Positions 23,669 through 33,452 of a stretch of DNA of 64,000 bases are shown in pieces. Location: contig NC_092091.1 in assembly GCF_045679555.1 (NCBI RefSeq), positions 14,407,572 through 14,471,571 of the forward strand. Reading direction: 5' to 3'. Position 1 is the stretch's first letter. Every line of letters begins with the position of its first letter. The DNA is from Salvelinus alpinus. Taxonomy: Eukaryota; Chordata; Actinopteri; Salmoniformes; Salmonidae. A program made the translations under genes and the position numbers. The notes below the pieces were generated by a model, which was not told the DNA's origin, did no database searches, and worked only from the letters and a program-made list of their open reading frames with translations.

Positions 23669-24681
23669 TAAACTCAGCTAATAAACAAACGTCCTCTCAC
23701 TGTCAACTGCGTTTATTTCCTGTAAACTTAACGTGTACATATTTATTTGAACATAAGATTCAACAACTGAGACAAACTGAACAAGTTCCACAGACATGTG
23801 ACTAAGAAATGGAATAATGTGTCCCTGAACAAAGGGGGGGTCAAAATCACAAGTAACAGTATCTGGTGTGGCCACCAGCTGCATTAAGTACTGCAGTGCA
23901 TCTGCTCATGGACTGCAGCAGATTTGCCAGTTCTTGCTGTGAGATGTTACCCCACTCTCCCACCAAGGCACCTGCAAGTTCCCGTACATTTGTTTTGGCC
24001 CTAGCCCTCACCCGCCGATCCAACAGGTCCCAGATGTGCTGAGCTTGAGATCCAGGCTCTACACTGGCCTTGGCAGAACACTGGCATTCCTGTCTTGCAG
24101 GAAATCACACACAGTATGGCTGGTGGCATTGTCATGCTGGAAGGTCATGTCAGGATGAGCCTGCAGGAAGGGTACCACATGAGGGTGGAGGATGTCTTGC
24201 CTGTAGCGCACAGCGTTGAGATTGCCTGCAATGACAAGCACAGTTCGATGACGCTGTGACACCGCCCCAGACCATGACGGACCCTCCACCTCAATTCCGC
24301 TCCAGGACCCGGTGTAATGCTCATGCCTTCGACGATAAACGCGAAGCCGACCATCACCCCTGGTGAGACAAAAACGCGACTCATCCATGAAGAGCACTTT
24401 TTTGCCATTCCTGACTGGTCCAGCGACGGTAGGTTTGTGCCCACAGGCAATGTTGTTGCCGGTGAGGACCTGCCTTACAACAGGCCTACAAGCCCTCAGT
24501 CCAGCCTCTCTCAGCCTATTGCGGACAGTCTGAGCAGTGATGGAGGGATTGTGCGTTCCTGGTGTTACTCTGGCAGTTGTTGCGATCCTGTACCGGTCCC
24601 ACAGGTATGATGTTCGGACATACCGATCCTGTGCAGATGTTGTTACACATGGTCTGCCACTGCGAGGACGATCAGCTGTCC
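23669..24681 (-). mobile_element. Tc1-like element (AAACTCAGC family), truncated, upstream of zp3 copy B
   Basis: The right terminus AAACTCAGC is at 23669-23680. Transposase runs leftwards from 24681. The left terminus is missing: the element stops at GATCAGCTGTCC (24681) and joins promoter-distal sequence. It matches 35943-36925 in the B-C spacer and the interior of 40138-43626 downstream of copy C. Confidence 0.88.
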
Positions 24682-24763
24682 ATTTTGAATGGAGAAAGTT
24701 TGCACTTTCTTTCGATCCCATCAGTATCGACACATTCTCTCGGCGTGTTGTTTTGGGAAACAC
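24059..24763 (-). pseudogene. Chimeric frame: promoter-distal sequence fused to Tc1 transposase
   Basis: A 234-codon frame. The first 27 codons (MFPKTTRRENV onward) come from the repeated sequence upstream of zp3, the rest from a Tc1 transposase starting at WTADRPRSGRP. First catalytic Asp in LFMDESRF, second in FQHDNATSH. The frame stops right after VLPRPV, before the Glu block, and the downstream bases show that block was itself damaged by a short deletion (24030-24055). The fusion is a by-product of a breakpoint; no start-site evidence supports expression. Confidence 0.7.
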
Positions 24764-24866
24764 GTGTTACATCTTCGGCCGTTGTGGGAAAGATGCATCA
24801 TTAAAAAAACTCATAAGGCTAAATGCCATTACTTTCAGGAAACCGGTCCAAGGACATTATAAATCA

Positions 24867-25060
24867 AGAATGGACCACTCCAGTCCTCAGTGGCCAGAGT
24901 GATGTCACACTTCTTCCCCATCCCTAGCTAACACAGCTGATTAAACGAATTGTATTTTAAACTAAAGATTATGATTAGTTGATTATTGGAGTCAGGTGTG
25001 TTAGCTGGGGCTGTGTGACACCAATCAGGCCCCCCAGGACTGGAGTTGACCATCCCTATT
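24867..25060. repeat. MITE in the promoter of zp3 copy B
   Basis: Same element as at 16747-16937 and 37111-37302, with inverted termini AGAATGGACCACTCCAGTCC and the complement of GGACTGGAGTTGACCATCCC. It contains E-box hexamers CAGCTG at 24934-24939 and CAGGTG at 24993-24998. Confidence 0.7.
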
Positions 25061-25272
25061 ATAAATGAAGATACTTGACAGTATTGAGATACATCCAGTT
25101 CAGATTGTAGTATATGTGCAGCCGTGTAACATGTCTGGAACATCATTAGGTAAATCAAACAAGGGGTGGAGTCACACTAAGACAAAGTGATACAAAATGG
25201 CTGTTCAGAGACACTGTAGGTATTGCAAATGTCAAAGAAATACGTACAATTGAGACTAGAAACTAGAGAATA
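25061..25272 (+). promoter_or_regulatory. Proximal upstream region of zp3 copy B
   Basis: About 210 bp before the ATG, highly conserved among the three copies. A TACAAAAT sequence at 25191-25198 is the only TATA-like candidate, about 75 bp from the start codon, and is weak. Fish zp genes are driven by E-box factors in ovary or by oestrogen in liver; no full oestrogen response element is visible. Confidence 0.4.
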
Positions 25273-27672
25273 ATGGCGCTCTGTATTACATTTCTCCTAC
25301 TTCTTACCTTTGGCTGTTCAGCTACAGTTCAGCAGCTTTATCGGGAAGCGGAAGCTCGGAGTCAAGCTGCACATGCCCCTGGGAGATTTGTTCCACAGTA
25401 TAGGCCTGTTCAAGAACCAGCCAGATTTCAACCAAGGCCTGTGCAATGGCCCGCCAGGGTCCAGACACCGATGCAAGTTCAAAAACCTTTCCTCCAGTCA
25501 AAGCAGACCTTCAATGAGCCTTTGACCTGGAGATATCCTGAAGATCCAGTCAAAGAGGTACAATTGGCTATTGATGAGCAGAGACCGCTGCCTGTGCCTG
25601 CCAGTAGCGTTGCAGTTCAATGTGGGGAGACTGCTGCTCGTGTGGAAGTCAAGAGAGATCTGCTCGGTATCGGCCAACTCATTCACCCAGCGGATCTTAC
25701 TTTGGGAGGCTGTGCTGTCACTGGGGAGGATACTTCCGCTCAAGTTCTGATCTTTGTCACTGAGCTGCACGAATGTGGCAGCACTCTGACGGTAAAGTTG
25801 AGCATTAGCGTCGTTCTGACTTTTCTAGGTTGACTACCATTGATTTTCTTACAATGCCGTTTGCTGCTCTGATTCCAGATGACTGAAGATTCACTTGTCT
25901 ATGTCTTCACACTCCGTTATACACCAGCCACCCTGGGCAGCAGCCCCATTGTTCGGACTAGAGAAGTGGTGTTATGGGTTGAGTGCCACTATCAAAGGTG
26001 AGTTGACTACACCTGCAATGTTTTTTCTTTTTCTTCAGTTCAATCAACTTTGGATACACTTCCTTGGCCATTTGGTTTCACATTTAAAGACTCCTTTACA
26101 GAAATCATGATGTGAGCAGTGATTCAGTGAAGCCCACCTGGAATCCCTATGCCTCCACTAAGGTTGCAGAGGAGCTCCTCTACTTCTCCCTGAGGCTAAT
26201 GACTGGTTAGTAACTGCTTGTCCTTGCCTTATTGGCATTGCTCTTGACTTAAGTGCTGTCTCTGCACTTGTTTGTAAACTATGGTGGTGCCAACTGGCAA
26301 ATGTAACCGCCACTGAGTTATTGGAATGAGGTGGCTACCCCAGAGTACAAAAGGATGGCAGTTATATTTGCCATGATAAAACCACACTGCTGATAAACTA
26401 GAGCAGGGTCTGACTTGGAATGAGTATTAGACTGTTGCCTTGTCTTCGCAGACAACTGGCAGTTGAAGAGACCCAGCAAAGAGTACGTCCTTGGAGATAA
26501 TATTAACTTTGAAGCTTCTGTCGTCCAGTTCTACCATGTGCCCCTCCGAGTCTTTGTGGACAACTGTGTAGCCACAGTCATCCCAAACACCAACACTGTC
26601 CCAAGATATGCCTTCATCGAGAACCGTGGGTGAGTATCCTTTGTAAGGTACTTGATCTAGTTCAAGGACTAATCGTTTGCTTTAATCTGCTAAGGAAAGC
26701 ATTTCCCATTCCCTCCACCTGCCCACACTTCAGATCAACAGCCATCTTGAATGGCATCCCTCCAGAGTTTCAGCAGTGTAGGTAGCCTAATTTTGATTTG
26801 TGGCCTTCAGTTGTCTGGTCGACACCAAGCTGACAGGCTCCAGGTCCCAGTTCATACCTCGCACCATGGATGACACTCTCCAGTTCCAGATAGAAGCCTT
26901 TAGGTTTCATGCTGTGAACACTGGCTCAGTGAGTAGTTAATCCTGAGATCTTCTGCAAATTAGCTTCGGAATGTCCACATTTATAGAATTGGCAGGTTTG
27001 AGCTTCAATCATAAATTAAGTATAGTATGGCCAACATGACGTTGCTTTAAATTGGTGTCAAATCTACTAATTCATTTGTGGTACCAATGCTGAGACTTCA
27101 ACACATGTCATTTCAACAGCTATACGTTACCTGCCTCCTGAAAGCCACAACTGCTTCAGCCCCTATTGATCATGAGAACAAGGCTTGTTCCTTCTCGAAT
27201 GGGTAAGTCTGGGTATATATGGCAGGGTGTGCACTTTGCTTGTACGTGTACTATATGCAACACTCTCTTTTCAGTAGATGGCGCGAGGCCAGTAAGAAAG
27301 ACCAGGTGTGTGGCTGTTGTGACACAGACTGTGGCATGAGAAGGGAACCGGATCCAGGTACATGTTCACTTCAGTCCAGTGTTGCTCAATCCATTCCTGG
27401 ATGCCTCCCTGGGGTGCACATTTTTGTCCTACTCCAGTACCTAGGTACTTGAATCACCTAAACCTTTGGCTAAATTGGCGGTCAGTGCTTGGCTGGAACA
27501 AAAATGTGCACCCACTGAGTCACCCAGGAATTGACTGAGAAACAATGCTTTTGTGAAGTTTGATTCTTCTGAATTCTCCTTATATAGACATGGTCTTCTG
27601 CTCTTAGGTTTCCAGTGGGAGCAGGACATTTCTGTTGGTCCTCTCAACATAAAGGAAAAGCTTCTTGACTGA
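25273..27672 (+). CDS. zp3: Zona pellucida sperm-binding protein 3-like, copy B
   Basis: Exons 25273-25791, 25879-25997, 26102-26205, 26452-26629, 26811-26928, 27120-27202, 27275-27357, 27608-27672; phases join correctly and every intron is GT/AG. Product 422 residues: signal peptide about 1-17, Pro/Gln-rich segment about 38-75, ZP-N about 113-213 with Cys 117, 147, 168 and 209, and ZP-C about 255-395 with Cys 286, 308, 351, 369, 386, 388, 389 and 393. That is the four-plus-eight cysteine pattern of ZP3. The C-terminal tail has the WEQDISVGPLNI stretch, like the external hydrophobic patch region of fish ZP3, and no membrane anchor. Role: secreted egg-envelope structural protein. No stop or frameshift is seen. 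It differs from copy A mainly by two extra residues (R, E) after QQLY. Confidence 0.96.
27388..27540. repeat. MITE in intron 7 of zp3 copy B
   Basis: Inverted termini of about 40 bp (CAATCCATTCCTGGATGCC... and the complement of ...CACCCAGGAATTGACTG) with GGGTGCACATTTTTG cores. It is wholly intronic, so splicing is not touched. Copy C has it at about 39634-39786. Confidence 0.65.
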
Positions 27673-27889
27673 TGGCGTAATTCTCAACTGGACTGACTTT
27701 GCTGCCCAAATGCATTCTGGATGATAAAAAAATATATATAGATTAAGGTTTTTGTCTTGTGCATTTTGTTCATTGACCAGCATGAGCTTTTGTAATGTGT
27801 AACCCAGGTCTAAAAGGAAGTTCCTCAACTCCCTGATTCTGTATCTTGAAAGTTAAGATATAACTTGATTGCTGACATAATGTTTAGGT

Positions 27890-27985
27890 ACGAAACTCAG
27901 CAAAAAAAGAAACGTCCCTTTTTCAGTACCCTGTCTTTCAAAGATGATTCTTTAATCTGAATAACTTCACAGATCTTCATTGTCA
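27890..27985 (-). mobile_element. Terminal piece of the AAACTCAGC Tc1 family, downstream of zp3 copy B
   Basis: Begins CGAAACTCAGC, followed by an A-rich run and GAAACGTCCC, about 220 bp after the zp3 stop. It continues for about 90 bp and then changes to the Rex1-like tail. It is the truncated equivalent of the full element behind copy C. Confidence 0.8.
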
Positions 27986-28170
27986 AATTTTATTAGTCAC
28001 ATGCGCTGAATGCAACAGGTATATACACCTTACAGTGAAATGCTTACTTAACCGATCCACAGGTGCATGTTAATTAAGTAAGCATTTCACTGTAAGGTCA
28101 ATAACCTGTTTTCGGCGCAAAATGTTAGAAAAATCTGTTGCGTGGCAACTCACTAGAAGAAAAAGAAACG
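27985..28170. repeat. Fold-back junction downstream of zp3 copy B
   Basis: A Rex1-like tail (27985-28048) is followed by an inverted segment (about 28049-28170) that is the reverse complement of 42305-42425 downstream of copy C. The two tail pieces form an inverted repeat, CACCTTACAGTGAAATGCTT against AAGCATTTCACTGTAAGGT. The junction shares the short microhomology CTTAA. Confidence 0.7.
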
Positions 28171-29110
28171 CACACCTATTTAGGTGAGGTGCTGGCTAGT
28201 GGAGTAGAAAACTTAAAAATAAAGGAGAGCCGCACACTCTAGGAGCTCAGATACAAAAATATTTAATTTACCAACGTTTCGACAGGCAAGCTGTCTTCAT
28301 CAGGGTACAATCACAGACAGTGCGGGATGACTCGTTTTATATAGTGTCAAGACACACAGGTGTCTGTAATCGTGGCCTAATATCATTGGTTAATTTCTCA
28401 AATAATAAAATGGCATAGAAAGAGCAGCATACAATAAATACAAATGGATAGCATACGATCATAGACTCACTTAAGACCACACAAGCCTACAAACAACCAC
28501 AATGGCAAAGTCACAAAGTCACAACAACAACTTCAGATCAAAGTCCTCGTTAAGACCGAAGGGAGCAAGGGTCTTTAAGTTAAAGATCCAAGCAGCCTCT
28601 CGTTTTAACAATCAATTATCAAGGTCACCTCCCTCTCCTAGGGAGGGTGACATGTTCGATGCCAATCTAACGCAGAGACGAAATCGAGTGGCCTGCCTCC
28701 AAAAAGTGGGCTGTAACTGGGTAGGTCAAGTTTTGGCACCTAATGGTACTACGATGCTCTGAGATACGTACTTCTAATTCACGCTTTGTTTTACCCACAT
28801 TTTTACCACAAGGACAAGTTATAAGATAAATAACTGCCTTAGTGGAGCACGTAATAACACCTTTGATTGGGAGCGATTTCCCTGTTTGTGGGTGTTTGAA
28901 GGATCTGCATTTATAAGTGCCATTGCATTGAGCACAGCCATTACACTTATAATTTCCATCCAGTAGGGGCGCAAATAGACGTTGTTCAGGAATATCTTGG
29001 GGGGTTAAATCAGAGTGTACCAACTGGTCTCTGAGATTTCTGCCCCGTGAAAATACGACCAAGGGGAGGTCCGAAAACACATTACCGAGACTATCATTGG
29101 ATTTTACACC
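28150..29110 (-). mobile_element. Penelope-like retroelement, 3' fragment, block B
   Basis: Inverted counterpart of 12701-13660. It contains the truncated endonuclease frame (29128-28667) and the hammerhead-like motif (28276-28303, minus strand). The right edge falls inside the promoter MITE remnant at about 29110. Confidence 0.75.
28276..28303 (-). ncRNA. Hammerhead-ribozyme-like core, block B
   Basis: Reverse complement reads CTGATGA, a GACAG/CTGTC stem and CGAAAC, as at 13507-13534. Activity unproven; stems I and III not assigned. Confidence 0.45.
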
Positions 29111-29128
29111 TGACACACCTGACTCCAA
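28667..29128 (-). pseudogene. GIY-YIG endonuclease domain of the Penelope-like element, copy B block
   Basis: 153 codons, identical in translation to the frame at 12682-13143: Cys-rich segment, VIYLITCPCGK, VGKTKREL with the Tyr before V-G missing, and RISEHRS. Identity with the other copy shows the lesion predates the inverted duplication. Confidence 0.75.
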
Positions 29129-29247
29129 TAATCAACTAATCATAATCTTTAGTTTAAAATACAATTAGTTTAATCAGCTGTGTTAGCTAGGGATGGGGAA
29201 GAAGTGTGACATCACCCTGGCCACTGAGGACTGGAGTGGCCCATTCT
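29112..29247. repeat. Half promoter MITE, left end of the B-C spacer
   Basis: Same half of the MITE as in 12563-12700, oriented as in the promoter of a minus-strand gene (compare 16800-16937). No minus-strand zp3 exon follows; Penelope-like sequence occupies the place. Confidence 0.7.
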
Positions 29248-30291
29248 TGATTTATAATGTCCAATGGCATTTAGCCTTATGAGTTTTTTTAATGATGCAT
29301 CTTTCCCACAACGGCCGAAGATGTAACACATGTTTCCCAAAACAACACGCCGAGAGAATGTGTCGATACTGATGGGATCGAAAGAAAGTGCAAACTTTCT
29401 CCATTCAAAATGTGTCTTAACATTTGAATTGACGGATCAATTCCTAGAGAGATATTACCACCTTATGGCTGAAAATATTGAGGCAGGTTATTCTAATGCT
29501 TACCAAATCAAAATGCATTAAATCACAAATTTGCCCCATTGCGCGCGTTCGGCTACACGTCATGAAATATATTGAGGCAAATTACAGACAGTCTACAATT
29601 AGCACAATATAATATGAAATGTATTTCAATATGACTGAAATAGGCCCACTCTTTATTTTAATGGTTGCGGTTTTCATTTGAAGAATATTTTTATGTCATG
29701 TTGGTATCAATTGCAAAGACACAGGCAACTTTATTTTGTAGTCAACTTTGTACTGAAGTTATCTGCAGTCATAGAGATAAGATAAACCATGTGATTCTAT
29801 GTTTAGCGGAGATCTTCTGTGTATAAAGTGACACAGGAGGCCAAAAAAGAATGTCTGGATGCACTTAGCTGTTCTGAGGCAAGCATTCGTTTACGAGTTT
29901 TATCAAGTGCAGCTTAATAAGAATGGTTTTGGGGAACAGCTCATAGATTTAACTATGCTCCTACAAAGGTTCTAACAATGCACTTTGCCTAAAGATGCTT
30001 TTGGGATACTAGGCACAGGGATCTCCAACCCTGTTCTTGGAGCACTACTCCGATTTTTACGCGCTTCAGCACTCAGTGGTCCTGTTCTGTGAGCTTGTGT
30101 GGCCTACCACTTTACGGCTGAGCTGTTGTTACTCCTAGACATTTCCACTTCACAATAACAGCGCTTACAGTTGACCGGGGAAGCTCTAGCTTTGCAGAAA
30201 TGTAAAGAACTGACTTGTTGGAAAGGTGGCATCCTATGACGGTGCCACGTTAAGTCACTGAGCTATTCAGTAAGGTCATTCTACTACCATA
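29248..30291. other. B-C spacer, left part (distal promoter sequence, unit s4, Tc1 scrap)
   Basis: Inverted counterpart of 11520-12562. It shares with block A the segment GCACTTTGCCTAAAGATGC (about 29979-29998) that is missing from the A-B spacer. It includes the fragment of another Tc1 family at about 30055-30280. No gene. Confidence 0.65.
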
Positions 30292-31733
30292 TGTCAGAAT
30301 AAAAGTCGAGAGAATGATTTATTTCAACTTTTATTTCTTTCATCACATTCTCAGTGGGTCAGAAGTTTACATACACTCAATTAGTATTTGGTAGCATTTC
30401 CTTTCAATTGTTTTACTTGGGTCAAACGTTCCGGGTAGCCTTCCACAAGCTTCCCACAATAAGTTGGGTGAATTTTGGCCCATTCCTCCTGACAGAGCTG
30501 GTGTAACTGAGTCAGGTTTGTAGGCCTCCTTGCTCGCAAGTGCTTTTTCAGTTCTGCCCACACATTTTCTATAGGATTGAGGTCAGGGCTTAGTGATGGC
30601 CACTCCAATACCTTCACTTTGTTGTCCTTAAGCCATTTTGCCACAACTTTGGAAGTATGCTTGCGGTCATTGTACATTTGGAAGACCCATTTGTGACCAA
30701 GCATTAACTTCCTGACTGATGTCTTGAGATGTTGCTTCAATATATCCACATAATTTTCCTTCCTCGTGATGCCATCTATTTTGTGAAGTGCACCAGTCCC
30801 TCCTGCAGCAAAGCACCCCCACAACATGATGCTGCCACCCCCGTGCTTCACGATTGGGATGGTGTTCTTCGGCTTGCAAGCCTCCTCCCTTTTTCCTCCA
30901 AACATAACAATGGTCATTATGGCCAAACAGTTCTATTTTTGTTTCGTCAGACCAGAGGACAATTCTCCAAAAAGTACGATCTTTGTCCCCATGTGCAGTT
31001 GCAAACTGTAATCTAGCTTTTTTATGGCGGTTTTGGAGCAGTGGCTTCTTCCTTGCTGAGCGGCCTTAGAGGTTATGTCGATATTGGACTCGTTTTACTG
31101 TGGATATAGATACTTTTGTACCTATTTCCTCCAGCATCTTCACAAGGTCCTTTGCTGTTGTTCTGGGATTGATTTGCACTTTTTGCACAAAAGTACATTC
31201 ATCTCTAGAAGACAAAATGTGTCTCCTTCCTGAGCGGTATGACGGCTGCGTGTTCCCATGGTGTTTATACTTGCGTACTGTTGTTTGTACAGATGAATGT
31301 GGTACCTTCAGGCTTTTGGAAATTGCTCCCAAGGATGAACCAGGTCTACAATTTTTTTTTGAGGTCTTGGCTGCTGGTAGGCCTTGATATACATTCACAG
31401 GTACACCTCCAATTGACTCAAATGATGTCAATTAGACTATCAGAAGCTTCTAAAGCCATGACATAATTTTCTGGAATTTTCCAAGCTGTTTAAAGGCACA
31501 GTCAACTTAGTGTATGTAAACTTCTGACCCACTGGAATTGTGATACAGTGTATTATAAGTGAAATAATCTGTCTGTAAACAATTGTTGGAAAAATAACTT
31601 GTGTCATGCACAAAGTAGATGTCCTAACCCACTTGCCAAAACTATAGTTTGTTAACAAGACATTTGTGGAGTGGTTGAAAAACTAATTTTAATGACTCCA
31701 ACCTAAGTGTATGTAAACTTCCGACTTCAACTG
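30292..31733 (-). mobile_element. Tc1/mariner element, Sleeping Beauty-type, B-C spacer
   Basis: Terminus at 31714-31733 (CTTCCGACTTCAACTG). Transposase parts at 31431-31066 (N-terminal) and 30926-30381 (catalytic) translate identically to block A, including the QMYNDRKHTSK change and the same stop and frameshift. The other terminal repeat is missing. Confidence 0.92.
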
Positions 31734-33452
31734 TATAGTGCATGTTTTCATCTTATCCTATTTCTTCAATGCGAAATCAGTGTGTCTTGTTTTCACGAAA
31801 CTGTCCCTGTTTGCAAATAATTAAATGTGAGGCATCATTAGGAATCAAAACTTGCACTATACTTGCCCTATAGCTTAAGAAGTCATTAGATTGGCTTTTA
31901 TGACACATAGGTAAGGCAATAGCCATCTACTAGACATGTATACAGTTCTTTTTATTAAACACAAGTCATCATGTAGGCCTATTCAAATAAAACATTGAAT
32001 GCATGAATGCTAAATAATCCAAATGAATTTGTTAAAGGGGAAGATGGGGGCAGTTTGTGTATTTTAATTGTTTTATCAATGTTTAGGCTATTTGCTTCAC
32101 TTCTAAATTTAAACAAAAAAATGTCATTGTCTCTTCAGCCAGTGAGGCTACTAGGGGTTCTGAACTGTAGCAAAGAGGAAAAGCCACGTATCTGCCCTCT
32201 CATGGGCTAGTGGTCACATCTGATCTCACCTCCTGCCTGCCGGCCATATTTGAGGAGTTGCATTTCCATTGTTAGAGCAGTCATTTGACTTGTCAATATA
32301 TAAAATCATATTTGACTGTATTAACTAGGGATTCTGGTGTAGGATTACATGACACCATTGGAGGCTGGAAAGTCCTACCGAAATTGTAATTCACTCATCG
32401 GAGGGCCTGTCAAATGAACCACAATGCTGGAAATCTGTCTGCATCCACAGAAACTAATCCCATTGTTCTAGGACAAACACAGATGGTGTTATATCAAATT
32501 CAATAGAAGAAAAAAGAGAGAGAGGAAGAGAGACTGACACAGATGTACTGCCAGTCCTTAATGTTTTGGCTGTATATGTAGCCTAATATTAAACACAGAT
32601 ATGTGGGCAGGGGGAAACACATGCACTATAATTTACAAGGCATTATAAGCCAGTGGTCATCTATAAGAAAAAGAGGATATGATTGAAAGGCAGCGCTGCT
32701 CTCGGGTCAGCTTTCACCGTTCAAATGTTTCCTTAACATTATAATTATTTCACAGAGAGCGAGTGTATTATTCAGAGAGCGATGAACACAATGACAGACG
32801 CAACACCCCAGAGGTGCAAATTAGAGCCATCAAAAAAGTGTTTCAAAAAATTACTCAAAAGTGTAAAAAAAAACGGAACTTTGTTATCGTACACTTAACA
32901 CTGTCAGGTTCTTGGTTTACCTCAAATGTTATATTGATTCATTTTGATAAAGCTTCTGTTGTAATATTTGTCTAGCACTGCAAAAGGCAAAGCCATAAGG
33001 GTTAATTAATGTAATAATGGGTTTAGTGTTGCCTAGAGATTGGTGAGTTTAACTTGCTACACCCAGTGCTCTGTTATGAAAGGTTAAACAAATCTAATTT
33101 GAAAGCTTTTGCATTGAAATAATTAAACATACCGAACAAAAGCTGGATATAATTATTTTATGACCTAAGTCCTTCACAGTATGTCCTGAAACTCAAAAGT
33201 ATTGCATTTTTATTTTTTCCAAATTCTCACCATGTCTTGCAGTTGAACATTTGCATAATTTAACTTGTTTGTTTCAGTTTTTTTACAGCTGGAGAACTCC
33301 AGAAGAATGGAAGTCTGCAAATCCGTTGGACCCTTTCCACTTCTATTATGGTGGATCTGTTATGGATTTTTATGAATGTGTGGAGGAATAAGAGGTGTTT
33401 CATGGAGTTGTGTGAAATGCATCAAACACGATTTGAAACGGAATTGGCATAT
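31734..33452. other. B-C spacer, middle part (units s3 and s2)
   Basis: Colinear with the A-B spacer 19455-21181. The TTAA target at about 33085-33090 is empty. No gene recognised. Confidence 0.65.
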
